This document shows, one piece after another, positions 6,749-14,760 of a DNA stretch of 20,244 bases. Position 1 is the stretch's first letter. Every line of letters starts with the position of its first letter. Position numbers and translations under genes: made by a program. The notes below the pieces were generated by a model, which was not told where the DNA came from, ran no database searches, and saw nothing but the letters and a program-made list of their open reading frames with translations. Source of the DNA: a virus; the IMG/VR virus record IMGVR_UViG_3300009603_000089, positions 1 through 20,244 of that record. One strand, written 5' to 3'.

Positions 6749-6771
6749 TCCCTGGACACAAACGCCAGGGA
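6749..6771 (-). terminator. hairpin, possible transcription terminator
   Basis: TCCCTGG and CCAGGGA form a perfect 7-bp stem with a 9-base loop in the gap after the Com-like gene. On the minus strand it is followed by GTTTTG, a short T run. It may be a weak or partial terminator that reduces transcription into the membrane-protein cassette. Confidence 0.4.
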
Positions 6772-6833
6772 AGTCATATTGACTACACCGACGCTCTAGG
6801 CGTTCATCGAACCTCTTGGGTCTCTAGGGTGCT

Positions 6834-7070
6834 TTATTCGATTGTCGTAGAAGCTAGCTGTTTAATCCAACCACCTATGCCATCCGGAAGAAGTGCTACT
6901 TGTTCCTGGTCAACACCGAATTGATTGAGATGACTGCACTTGCACTGAATCTCAACGGACGATTTAAGTTCTAGATATAGTCGCTCTAGCTTCCGGTGGC
7001 ACCGTTCACAGTAAACCCATTGCATCGCTTCAAGTTCATCTTCGGGAATGTGGATACGCACGATTTTCAT
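6834..7070 (-). CDS. Com-like zinc-ribbon protein
   Basis: A 78-residue protein with C21-x2-C24 (YCERCHRKL) and C43-x-C45 (VEIQCKCSHLN). The context around the cysteines (CxxC-x2-KL, then VEI-x-C, then LN) resembles Mu Com, a zinc-binding translational activator of the mom DNA-modification gene. The second pair is spaced by one residue rather than two, and a His follows at residue 47. The start overlaps the stop of the connector gene as ATGA. There is no mom-like gene in view. Zinc binding is likely; an RNA-binding role is inference from the Com resemblance. Confidence 0.62.
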   Translation of the reverse strand: MKIVRIHIPEDELEAMQWVYCERCHRKLERLYLELKSSVEIQCKCSHLNQFGVDQEQVALLPDGIGGWIKQLASTTIE

Positions 7071-7957
7071 AATACTGGGATTCCATAAGGGACCAAGGAA
7101 TCCCAGATCGTTTCATATTCTTCCTTCACGCTGCCTTTGGTGTAGCTATAATCACCAAGTCGCTCTGCGGCCATGCCTTTACCAACTCGGCTATAAGCAA
7201 GCTCCGTCATGCGTAGCACAGCTTCCTGCACGGGGTACGGATATTCGTAGATATAGATATCACTGTTATTTGCGTGAGATGCTGCGGTCGTCCCATTGAC
7301 ACCACGCTCAACGGTGAGATTGTGGGTAGAAATGGCCGAAATCCAAAGCTGTTCGGACTCAATAAGGATTGTTTGACCGACTTCAAACTGTGTTCCAGCA
7401 TCAACAGTCAGAGTAGTATCGGTTGAATTAAAAACTTCATTGACATCTGTTCCGGCATCATTATAAGGCGTCGCAGACCTACCTGTTCCATAACCCCACA
7501 ATGCAGCAATCTCAATGACACGCTGACCAGATGAAAATGTAGCATAGTCCCCTTGCCGTTCATCCATCTGAACACCGCGTTTAGGGAACCTGGAACTTTC
7601 AAAGGGCCAAAGAATGTAATCAGTTGCTGCCAGGGTGTCTTCGTATGTTGCATCCTGGTTAGAGTCCATCTTGATCGTGGTGACGCTTAGGATATCCGGC
7701 ACCCACAGAGTGCGAGTATCGTCACGAATGATGGGCTGTAAACTGAATTCCTGACGTTGGCGGGTATTGTTGAAACGCTCCAGAGGAATGTCAAAATACT
7801 TGGTGTCGGTAAGAACGTAGAAATGTCTTCCACAATAACTGTCAACTTCTCGGCTAGCTGCCTCAAGACGGCGAAGAAGCTGAGCATCCCACGTGGTGGT
7901 AGCGGCAGCGATGCTCAGGTTCTCCTTGATTTGATCTAATGTGGCGTATAAATTCAC
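7067..7957 (-). CDS. head-tail connector (gp6/gp15-like) with inserted beta domain
   Basis: A 296-residue protein starting at a GTG directly after the previous stop. The N-terminus (LDQIKENLSI, then RRLEAASREVDSYCGRHF) is typical of phage connector proteins of the HK97 gp6 / SPP1 gp15 type, which form the ring below the portal. The C-terminal helical part (VQEAVLRMTELAYSRVGKGM) closes that fold. Between them, residues 176-238 form an extra beta-rich module (TLTVDAGTQFEVG, ILIESEQLWIS, LTVERGVNGTTAASHA). This resembles modules common in phage surface and fibre proteins. Plain connectors are usually much shorter. The position upstream of the head-closure and gp10-like genes fits. Confidence 0.76.
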   Translation of the reverse strand: MNLYATLDQIKENLSIAAATTTWDAQLLRRLEAASREVDSYCGRHFYVLTDTKYFDIPLERFNNTRQRQEFSLQPIIRDDTRTLWVPDILSVTTIKMDSNQDATYEDTLAATDYILWPFESSRFPKRGVQMDERQGDYATFSSGQRVIEIAALWGYGTGRSATPYNDAGTDVNEVFNSTDTTLTVDAGTQFEVGQTILIESEQLWISAISTHNLTVERGVNGTTAASHANNSDIYIYEYPYPVQEAVLRMTELAYSRVGKGMAAERLGDYSYTKGSVKEEYETIWDSLVPYGIPVL

Positions 7958-8203
7958 CTACAGGTTGTCCTCCCAGGCTTTTTCATCAAGTTCGATTTCT
8001 TTCCTGGTTCTATGGGGTCCAACCTTCCAGGGCAATAATCCATATCGATCACGCAGCATAGCCGCTTGTTCATCTCCTGTCAGTAATTTCTTGTCCGGTG
8101 CTGCTTTGGTAACTGATCTGGTTATCATCTTGTGATTCGGAGGACGTTCCAACAAATACTCCTGTGGGGATCGATTGGGTTTTCGTTGATTGTTCATGAC
8201 CAT
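7958..8203 (-). CDS. small phage protein overlapping the upstream gene
   Basis: I use the ATG at 8203 (MVMNNQRKPNRSPQEYLLER), which has AGGA close upstream. An ATG at 8197 and a TTG at 8218 are alternatives. The product is about 81 residues. The C-terminal half reads TGDEQAAMLRDRYGLLPWKV and ends in a charged helix (IELDEKAWEDN). It stops one base before the connector start. Its first 45 codons overlap the end of the 212-residue gene in another frame. It could be a separately translated gene or the extension of a +1 (or -2) frameshifted fusion. Family not recognised. Confidence 0.55.
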   Translation of the reverse strand: MVMNNQRKPNRSPQEYLLERPPNHKMITRSVTKAAPDKKLLTGDEQAAMLRDRYGLLPWKVGPHRTRKEIELDEKAWEDNL

Positions 8204-8708
8204 TCGATCCTGGGACAATTATGCTAGATAGCAAATCATGAGGATTGGCTTCCTTGCCATCTGGTGTTCGGCAGATATCTTGCAACCGTTCTTTAATCAG
8301 GGCCATATCCATCCTCAGAGCAAATGGCCCTTGGCTATCTGTCCATTCTACAATCCAGTCATAGTCGGTCTGTTCCAGAGCAACCCAATCCAACTGATTA
8401 GCTAAGGTGTATTGGAAGGCACGGATGACTGAAGCCGCTGATACCATACCACTAGCTCCCTCTATCCGCTTTGGCCTACCTTTATCATCGATATCATGAC
8501 CATAGCCATCATTAATCAGAAACATTACAACTTGAGCGAAGGTAGCTTCTTCAATCATGGCTTTGCTGTAGACGTTCGCACCAAGAGGCCATTGAGCAGC
8601 TCTGGCTTCTTCTAAAGATTCCCGCTGCTTACGAGCATCAGGGTCTACAATCCGAATAGGAAAACCTTCGACACCTAAAAAATCTGGGTGATATCTTATG
8701 TACTTCAA
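8070..8708 (-). CDS. phage protein upstream of the connector, unknown
   Basis: A 212-residue protein starting at TTG with AGGAGACCA upstream. The N-terminus (KYIRYHPDFLGVEGFPIRIV) is followed by a helical core (EEATFAQVVMFLINDGYG, AASVIRAFQYTLANQLDW). After about residue 165 the sequence becomes Ser/Gln/Thr-rich with no obvious fold (STKTQSIPTG, QSSTGQEITD), exactly where the next gene overlaps in another frame. This suggests that the last 45 or so codons are constrained mainly by the second frame. I do not recognise a named family. Position suggests a morphogenesis or chaperone role. Confidence 0.62.
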   Translation of the reverse strand: MKYIRYHPDFLGVEGFPIRIVDPDARKQRESLEEARAAQWPLGANVYSKAMIEEATFAQVVMFLINDGYGHDIDDKGRPKRIEGASGMVSAASVIRAFQYTLANQLDWVALEQTDYDWIVEWTDSQGPFALRMDMALIKERLQDICRTPDGKEANPHDLLSSIIVPGSNGHEQSTKTQSIPTGVFVGTSSESQDDNQISYQSSTGQEITDRR

Positions 8709-8739
8709 TGGTCTCCTCTCATTTCAGCACCTTCATGGC

Positions 8740-8955
8740 TTATCGGGCAGCCGCAGTGTCCAGCGCAGCAATGGCAGAAGCAGAAAAATCGGCCAACGGT
8801 AATGCCACAATCCTGACCGAAGTAGCTCTCCGTGACGTAGCAGCGTCCACTACTTCACATTCAACCGTCAATTCGTAACTGACTGTGACGCTTTCATCTG
8901 CGTTTACGGTCTTCACCTTCCTCACCCTTGTCCACTCGTTATTCTCAATAGTCAT
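8740..8955 (-). CDS. small unknown phage protein
   Basis: A 71-residue protein starting MTIENNEWTRVRKVKTVNAD with GAGAGGGG upstream, overlapping the end of the previous gene by 11 bases. It has a beta-type pattern (VTVSYELTVECEVV) and an Ala-rich end (FSASAIAALDTAAAR). No membrane segment or known motif. Context places it in the block between the capsid gene and the connector. Confidence 0.55.
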   Translation of the reverse strand: MTIENNEWTRVRKVKTVNADESVTVSYELTVECEVVDAATSRRATSVRIVALPLADFSASAIAALDTAAAR

Positions 8956-9373
8956 TGCGTCCCCTCTCAGTTCGAATTCTCGTTTCCCGTCCGGTGCCGG
9001 TGGCTACTCGTGAAGGAGGCGTTTGATCCTTTAGCCTTGCTCTGACCACTGCCAGGGGTTCGCCGGTTTGGATAGCGACTTGGCGATACCATAGATATCG
9101 GGGCATATCATGCTCCTCGCTATCCCAGGGCTGAACGCTGAAAATGTGTTGTTGGCGGTTATGGTCGAAATAAGCATCAACCGCTTCGAAATACTGGGGG
9201 AACATTGTCGCAAGGTCTCTTAACAGACAGCACATGCGGATACGAAGGGTCTGTCCTAGGTAGGGATTTGTCCAGTCCTGTATGTTGTGAAATGTACAAT
9301 CACATAGATCATCGCCATGCTGCCACCACGTTGTAGCAACAGGTTGTTGCAGAAGTTCTTGAAACGCTTGCAT
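8945..9373 (-). CDS. unknown phage protein, Trp/Cys-rich N-terminus
   Basis: A 142-residue protein with an aromatic and cysteine-containing N-terminal half: TTWWQHGDDLCDCTFHN, QDWTNPYLGQTLRIRMCC, then DAYFDHNRQQHIFSVQPWD. The C-terminal 25 residues are basic and disordered-looking (RVATGTGRETRIRTERG). Cys at 24, 26, 48 and 49 and His at 19 and 29 could bind a metal, but no standard spacing is seen. It directly follows the beta-rich 482-residue gene by five bases. Family not recognised. Confidence 0.57.
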   Translation of the reverse strand: MQAFQELLQQPVATTWWQHGDDLCDCTFHNIQDWTNPYLGQTLRIRMCCLLRDLATMFPQYFEAVDAYFDHNRQQHIFSVQPWDSEEHDMPRYLWYRQVAIQTGEPLAVVRARLKDQTPPSRVATGTGRETRIRTERGRNDY

Positions 9374-9378
9374 CCTAC

Positions 9379-10827
9379 TTACCCCACATTGCTGACGGTG
9401 CCGTCAGCGACAATTTTTTTCAGAACTCCAGATGCAGAGAATATCCCGCTCGCATTAGTAATAGCACCCGCAGGAGCAGTGCCGTCGCGCAGCACAATAG
9501 CGTTGGTCGGCTGCGTAGTGCCAAATGTCGACGCTGTCCCCATAGTGAGCTTGACGCTGCCGTTGGCTACATCAATCTGTTGTCCCGATGATCCCAACGT
9601 CATAGTTGCTGAGGTACACAAAATCGTTGATGCTTGAGCAAACGTCAAACCTCCAACATCGGTGAGACGCATCTTTTCCCCAACGCTGCCCCCGGATCGC
9701 AAAAACCATGTAAACGCCGAGTCCTCATTCGCGGCATCAGTCCAGATAACGTTATTTCGACCTGCTGTCCGGCCCTCTGTTCCACCCTCATTTTCCAGAG
9801 CGAAGCTGAGTCCAACTCCGAAACCATCGGTCGCTGTGTTAGTCGAGGAGTGCTCCAGTTTGAGGGGCTGGATCGCCGCAGTAGTACCGGTATCATTGAC
9901 ATAGACATCCAGGTTTGTCGTAGCAGCACGATTAATGCCGACATTGCCATCAAACTGATAAGCCCCTCCCGCAAACGTCAGAGTATTGGACGCGTGAGTA
10001 ATGGTTATGTCAGCAGAGGCAAAATTGACGACTGCGCCCGATGTAAGAAAAATGTCATCACCAGCATATATATCGCCTACTACCCCTAAACCGCCGTCGG
10101 TATGGATGGAGCCAGTCGTGGTGGAAGTGCTTTCAGTCGTATCATCTACGCTGATAAGACCCGACGACGTAATTGTTTGATCGTTAGCAATGGTTATGGC
10201 TGTGGTCATCGTGCCGCCACTGGTAGATGTTCGGAGGAGCATTTCTCCACCGATTTGATTTGCGGCTATGGACGAATCGTCGACCACAAATTCAATCTGA
10301 GCAACATTGGTTTCCAGGTCTACTCCATCGTCGGCAAAGGCGGCCACAACTCCTAGCACCTCATTGTCTGTGACGATGGTATGGCTACCAATACTGGCAT
10401 TGCCACCTTTTACAAGAGCCAACATCGGAGCGGCAGCATTGGTAGCCGTAGTAGAAAAGACCGCCGCCATAATTGTCCCATCGGCTTGCGCCGTCCCTAG
10501 CACTTGTAGTTCAGGTACTAAATCTGTTGCGCCATCTAGGGTAGATATGGTTTCTTGCGAGGTATGTCCAATAACTATTCCGTTGCCATTGTTGATTAGG
10601 AGGTTGCCTGCATAGCGCAATCCAGATGCACTACCGTATAGCTCTATGGCAGGGATATCATCTGCCGAGAATCCAATGGAGATCGCAGAGTCACCATCAA
10701 GGTCAGTAATAGCAATCACATTGTTGGCATCATCATCGAAATAGGTGGATACCACTCCACCCTTCTTCTCACCCAGGATAAAAGTCTCGTGCGATTCCCC
10801 TGTATCAACATGCTCGATATATCGCAT
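9379..10827 (-). CDS. beta-rich structural protein (fibre or decoration type)
   Basis: A 482-residue protein preceded by GGAGGC. It is almost entirely short beta strands rich in Thr, Ser, Gly and Ala with very few Cys. Segments such as [21 protein letters not shown] and [20 protein letters not shown] followed by [19 protein letters not shown] and [10 protein letters not shown] are of the kind seen in phage fibre and spike proteins and in many environmental phage structural proteins. No enzymatic motif or membrane segment. It lies between capsid and connector genes, so it may be a capsid fibre or decoration rather than a tail fibre. Role inferred from composition and position. Confidence 0.66.
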   Translation of the reverse strand: MRYIEHVDTGESHETFILGEKKGGVVSTYFDDDANNVIAITDLDGDSAISIGFSADDIPAIELYGSASGLRYAGNLLINNGNGIVIGHTSQETISTLDGATDLVPELQVLGTAQADGTIMAAVFSTTATNAAAPMLALVKGGNASIGSHTIVTDNEVLGVVAAFADDGVDLETNVAQIEFVVDDSSIAANQIGGEMLLRTSTSGGTMTTAITIANDQTITSSGLISVDDTTESTSTTTGSIHTDGGLGVVGDIYAGDDIFLTSGAVVNFASADITITHASNTLTFAGGAYQFDGNVGINRAATTNLDVYVNDTGTTAAIQPLKLEHSSTNTATDGFGVGLSFALENEGGTEGRTAGRNNVIWTDAANEDSAFTWFLRSGGSVGEKMRLTDVGGLTFAQASTILCTSATMTLGSSGQQIDVANGSVKLTMGTASTFGTTQPTNAIVLRDGTAPAGAITNASGIFSASGVLKKIVADGTVSNVG

Positions 10828-10830
10828 CTA

Positions 10831-11232
10831 CTAAGCCTCCAGACTACCCAGCACATAAACTCGGACTATATATGTCGCATTATTAACATTTTGATTAGCG
10901 ACTTTGAACGTCAGCACATCATCGGCTGCGACCGGAGGATTAACAGATGTGCCGGAGAACACGATACTTACCTTTTCCGTGCTAGAGGTATGTCGATTCG
11001 CTCCGACACCCTCCAGCACATCATGCCCATTCGCATCTACTATCGTAATGTCATAGTTACTCGTGGGAGCGGTTGACCCTGGATTTGTTTCCAACGCCAG
11101 CAGTCTACCGCTCATCCTGGCGGTGATGTCAGTATTTGGGACGGAACCATCCGAGCTATCTCCAGTACAACTCAACTCCACCACCGCCACGGGGCCACGC
11201 TTGGTTGCAGCTTGTGTAACTGTTCCAGCCAC
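10831..11232 (-). CDS. beta-rich small structural protein
   Basis: A 133-residue protein starting at GTG with AAGGAG six bases upstream. It opens MAGTVTQAATKRGPVAVVEL and reads as alternating beta strands (NYDITIVDANGHDVLEGVGA, TYIVRVYVLGS) with no Cys. It lies between two larger beta-rich genes. Size and pattern suit a capsid decoration or adaptor subunit. No named family recognised. Confidence 0.62.
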   Translation of the reverse strand: MAGTVTQAATKRGPVAVVELSCTGDSSDGSVPNTDITARMSGRLLALETNPGSTAPTSNYDITIVDANGHDVLEGVGANRHTSSTEKVSIVFSGTSVNPPVAADDVLTFKVANQNVNNATYIVRVYVLGSLEA

Positions 11233-11242
11233 AGATTTCTCC

Positions 11243-12457
11243 TTATGAGGCTACTGTAGTGGGTATCAACCGACCGGACTGGTCTACAGCATCAGCTTCG
11301 TAGTTCTCAAAACACATGCAGCTACCAGGGTCAAGCATCGATGCAAGGGTGCCTTCACCCATTAGGTTGTAAGCGATCATGCCGGTTGCAGCAGCCGTGA
11401 AGATGATCGCTGGCCCGTAAGTAAACCGGTTGCCAACGACCTCACATTGTGTCTGGGCAACGCCGGAGTTAATGGCTCCGGTGTCCCATCCGTTGGTGTC
11501 AGTGCCACCGAAGAACCGGCAATTGTGTATTAATACTTCGGTAACGATGGCTTCGATTTCAATCGCTGCATCGGCACCATTTGCCGTCACGACGAAGGTG
11601 CAACCAACAATCTCGGCACCATCACCGTCACCTGTGATCGTAATTGATTCCAAGTTCGTGGAGCCGATGTCAAAGTGACAGTTTGAGACCTTACAGTTTG
11701 CAGCGTTGATATCAATGGTTGCGCCACCAGAGGCGGGGGCGGTCGTCGCTTCGTTGAAGTAGAGATTATCTAGGACAACGTTGGCAGCATCTAGGGCGAA
11801 ACAATCACCAGCCACGGCTTGCGTAAACTGAGGACGAGCCGACCCTTGCCCAAGGCCAAGAACCGAGATACCTGCGCTGTCCATTGTTGTCTCGTCGGTA
11901 ATTGTTTCAGAATGACCAGGCAAAACAAAGATCACATCGCCTTGACTAGCAGTACAAAGAGCTTCGGCAGATTCAACGTCTGCAATAGCTTTATCAGGGT
12001 GCATTCCATATGACGAAGTGGTGCCGGTTGCTAGAGCGTTGCTGTCCACGAAGAACACATTGCCGGAGAAATAGTTGGCGTTAACAATGGAGGGGAGTTG
12101 ACCAGGGGCTTGCTTCCAGAACAACCCAGTTCTGGAACCGACTATTGTGGCACCGCCTGCCACCATCGGGATTCCGTTACGAGCAAGCATCGCACTCTGG
12201 TAATGTCGGCGCATCCGTGACGGTAAACCGAAATACCAGAAACGTGTTGCCTGTCTATTCAGATGGCGTTGCTGGGCATACATGGGATTGCTGATTGCGC
12301 CAAACTGGAACAAGAGGACACGTATGTAAAACAGCTTGATCCAATTGGGGAATCTTCCCAAATTCATATTGAGCGATACACGTACAACATCAAAAAGGGA
12401 ACATAGGAGTACCAGGGAGCGTATCCAAATGGGGCCTGAGAGACCGGCTCGTAGCAT
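11243..12457 (-). CDS. right-handed beta-helix structural protein
   Basis: A 404-residue frame. Residues about 150-385 have the pattern of a parallel beta-helix (pectate-lyase-like): DKAIADVESAEALC, GDVIFVLPGHSETI, CFALDAANVVLDNLYF, CKVSNCHFDIG, AEIVGCTFVVTANG, VLIHNCRFFGG, CEVVGNRFTYG. The repeated short V/I-x-N/G-C-x-F turns are typical of helix rungs. Catalytic residues of a lyase are not identifiable by eye. The start is uncertain: the ATG at 12457 has GAGG upstream, but the first 60 residues look poorly coding, and an internal ATG (MYAQQRHLNRQATRFW) could be the true start. Likely a virion surface protein. Confidence 0.68.
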   Translation of the reverse strand: MLRAGLSGPIWIRSLVLLCSLFDVVRVSLNMNLGRFPNWIKLFYIRVLLFQFGAISNPMYAQQRHLNRQATRFWYFGLPSRMRRHYQSAMLARNGIPMVAGGATIVGSRTGLFWKQAPGQLPSIVNANYFSGNVFFVDSNALATGTTSSYGMHPDKAIADVESAEALCTASQGDVIFVLPGHSETITDETTMDSAGISVLGLGQGSARPQFTQAVAGDCFALDAANVVLDNLYFNEATTAPASGGATIDINAANCKVSNCHFDIGSTNLESITITGDGDGAEIVGCTFVVTANGADAAIEIEAIVTEVLIHNCRFFGGTDTNGWDTGAINSGVAQTQCEVVGNRFTYGPAIIFTAAATGMIAYNLMGEGTLASMLDPGSCMCFENYEADAVDQSGRLIPTTVAS

Positions 12458-12513
12458 TTCTACCCTCGCTTTTCAGGATTGGCCTTTGTTGCGAGTGGTG
12501 GATTATCTACTAA

Positions 12514-12933
12514 CTAGATTCCACCTCGCATTATGATGATTGTGTCACACAATTTACATCGCCTTGGGCGGTCATTCCAACGGGCACCGCAATGACCGCA
12601 GGTATAACCATCATAATCATTAATGGTGCCGTAGGCAGCTGTCCTACTGTGGGGAAGCCTACCGTGCCTACGAGCTACCCTGAGTTCCCACCAAACATTG
12701 GTATTGGTTGGGAGTGACCCAGTTACATCAAGCCAGACTCGTGCTTTGGCTTTGACCCTCTGGAGTTCGTCCGGTGTGAGGTACTCAAACGATTCATCGT
12801 ACCAGTAAACTCCGTCCAGAGGGTCATCTTGTTCCGCGTAATGATCTACCGCTTGTACAAATAGCTCAGTGGGAAGATCTTTAGGAGCCTCCCTTTTGTT
12901 GAGCTTCCAAACCTTGATCCCGTCATCCGTCAA
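12514..12933 (-). CDS. unknown protein with C-terminal zinc ribbon
   Basis: A 139-residue protein from a TTG start with no strong ribosome-binding site. The first 90 residues are acidic and helical with aromatic patches (GVYWYDESFEYLTPDELQRV, NVWWELRVARRHGRLP). The C-terminus has C112-x2-C115 (CGHCGARW) and C126-x2-C129 (CKLCD), a compact zinc ribbon with ten residues between the pairs. Such small ribbons bind DNA, RNA or proteins. It follows the 159-residue gene by three bases. Function unknown. Confidence 0.6.
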   Translation of the reverse strand: MTDDGIKVWKLNKREAPKDLPTELFVQAVDHYAEQDDPLDGVYWYDESFEYLTPDELQRVKAKARVWLDVTGSLPTNTNVWWELRVARRHGRLPHSRTAAYGTINDYDGYTCGHCGARWNDRPRRCKLCDTIIIMRGGI

Positions 12934-12936
12934 GTG

Positions 12937-13416
12937 TTATGACGGTCTCACGTACACTATGCTACCAGCGGATGCAGTTCCATCAAGCTGTTCGTGTGGG
13001 TAGTGGTAATCGTATCGGATAAAGACACCGAATACGTTGTCTGTTCCGCTATTACCACCTTCAGCCACATATAGGCGCACGTGGTTGAAATCGTTGCCAG
13101 CGTCCATCTTCTCTTGACGGGCTTCGATAATTACCTGATCGCCATCAGCATCGATAGGAGCGTCAGTATCGTAATTACCGCCACTGGCATCGGTGGTGAA
13201 ATCCTTAACTCCAGTCCCAGAAGAGTCTGAAGCTTGCTGAATCCGGCATTCGTCCAGGTCATCGCCGGAATCCCAGGTGCCTAGCTCAACCTTAGCAAAG
13301 ACACGGTCATAACCGAGCATGGTGAGGTATCCACCCGCATTCTGGGCATTGGTGCCACCGATATCGGCTTGTTCCAGGAAATCAAAAGTCGCTATTTCCG
13401 AAAGTTCTCGTCCCAT
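12937..13416 (-). CDS. capsid-adjacent structural protein, possible decoration
   Basis: A 159-residue protein starting MGRELSEIATFDFLEQADIG with AGGAG upstream. It is beta-rich, acidic and Gly/Asp-rich, with segments such as YDRVFAKVELGTWDSGDDLD and FNHVRLYVAEGG. It has no Cys beyond one. It directly follows the major capsid gene, the usual place for a head decoration or accessory capsid protein. Family not recognised. Confidence 0.62.
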   Translation of the reverse strand: MGRELSEIATFDFLEQADIGGTNAQNAGGYLTMLGYDRVFAKVELGTWDSGDDLDECRIQQASDSSGTGVKDFTTDASGGNYDTDAPIDADGDQVIIEARQEKMDAGNDFNHVRLYVAEGGNSGTDNVFGVFIRYDYHYPHEQLDGTASAGSIVYVRPS

Positions 13417-13446
13417 ATCTCATCTCCTAGCCTATGGCTCTGTTAT

Positions 13447-14760
13447 TTAAGACCTGACTGCAAGCTCTACGAAGGGGCTGAGAGTGTTGCTGCCATTTTG
13501 TGGGGTCAGCGCAGAGATCATCCAGGGCTGACCATCGACTCGCTTTACAAACCTCCAGCAAATCTCGTCAGTGGTGAACTGCTGGTGCATTGACGAATCG
13601 ATCCGCAAGTCCATTCGGTCACCGATCAGGTACTGGCTAAAGTCGGCCAACATGATGTCCCCGGCCGTTCCGAGAGTCTGGGCATGTTCGGTGTAAACGA
13701 TTGGCCTACCGAGTAGGGTATCGGGCATGTCTGGCACTGAGGACTGCACCCACATGGCTGCTCCACCAGTACCAACGGCTAGGTTCATGGTCATTAACTG
13801 AGGGATAGTATCCGAGTTGGCTACCCATACAGCCCTACCATAAGAAGTCGGCATGATTCTAGACCGCATCTTCACCACGTTCTCATAAACAACTGTGGTA
13901 GCAGCCTGAGATGTTTCCTTAGCTACCGTGACACGGGCAGGTGAGTTCTGAATACCGAGTGGCTGACCTGCACCGTTGCCGGAGAGGAAACCGTCATCTT
14001 CGAACCAGCCTATGGCTCGACCGAACAGCTGGAACAGTAGAGCTTCCAACCCAATGGCCGAGTCCTGCAAAAGTTCAGTGGTTGAATAAGTGAGACCGAC
14101 GAGCTTCCGGCTTCGGAGTTCAACCGATCCCAAAGTGGGCTGAGAGGCGGTAAGGGTTGCGCCTTCGCCTACCCAGTAAGCTTGTACGCCACCGAAGACG
14201 GTGGATGCACGGCTGCTTTCATCAATCCTGGGAATCTTGACAAGATCGCCAGCCATTGGGATGACAGTAGCTCTGGGACGAACCACTGCTTCCTCCATAG
14301 CATTCTGGAGCAGTTGGGCGCGAAACTCATCAGGGACAAGGAATCCACCATCTGCGCCGATCCCTTCGCTGAGTCCGGTGGCTCTGGTTTCCACAATCCC
14401 TATATTCTGGCTTCCTTCAAGTCTGGGGTCATGTCGCCCAAACTGAGAATTGTGAACCGATACAAGGTACTCGCCAAAGGATTTAAACTTGTCACCGTTT
14501 TCGTACGGACGACCGGTCGCATGGTCAACAGGGCCAGGAACAAATCTTTGGAGCGGATCGTTGGCTGGAGTAGGTGCGCGCCGACCACTGCGGTAATCAT
14601 CGTGTTCTTCACGACTCCGCTGACCGGCAGCATCCAAAGCATCCTTGATCTGTTGCTCCACGTTCGGGGAGAGGTTCTTGTTGGCCTTGTCTACCGCTTC
14701 GGCACTGGCCTCCTCGATCGCTCTGCGGACTGACTCCGGTAATTGTGCCTGCATGTTCAT
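13447..14760 (-). CDS. HK97-fold major capsid protein
   Basis: I start at the ATG at 14760 (MNMQAQLPESVRRAIEEASA), because AAGGAG lies seven bases upstream and it overlaps the protease stop as ATGA. A longer frame to 14799 is unlikely. The product is 437 residues. Residues 1-65 are helical and charged, resembling the scaffolding delta domain removed by the protease. The hallmark GADGGFLVPDEF follows at about residue 135, then the N-arm and E-loop region, DGFLSGNGAGQPLGI, and a C-terminal part rich in strands ending FVELAVRS. These features are typical of the Phage_capsid family. It follows the prohead protease, as in HK97. Confidence 0.93.
   Translation of the reverse strand: MNMQAQLPESVRRAIEEASAEAVDKANKNLSPNVEQQIKDALDAAGQRSREEHDDYRSGRRAPTPANDPLQRFVPGPVDHATGRPYENGDKFKSFGEYLVSVHNSQFGRHDPRLEGSQNIGIVETRATGLSEGIGADGGFLVPDEFRAQLLQNAMEEAVVRPRATVIPMAGDLVKIPRIDESSRASTVFGGVQAYWVGEGATLTASQPTLGSVELRSRKLVGLTYSTTELLQDSAIGLEALLFQLFGRAIGWFEDDGFLSGNGAGQPLGIQNSPARVTVAKETSQAATTVVYENVVKMRSRIMPTSYGRAVWVANSDTIPQLMTMNLAVGTGGAAMWVQSSVPDMPDTLLGRPIVYTEHAQTLGTAGDIMLADFSQYLIGDRMDLRIDSSMHQQFTTDEICWRFVKRVDGQPWMISALTPQNGSNTLSPFVELAVRS

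Noticed and set aside
9634-10089. Plus-strand frame of 151 codons inside the 482-residue beta-rich gene
   Set aside because: The minus-strand protein is convincing and follows the operon; the plus frame is low in pattern and isolated.
14182-14733. Plus-strand frame of 183 codons within the capsid gene
   Set aside because: Antisense shadow of the major capsid gene; the translation has no domain-like pattern.
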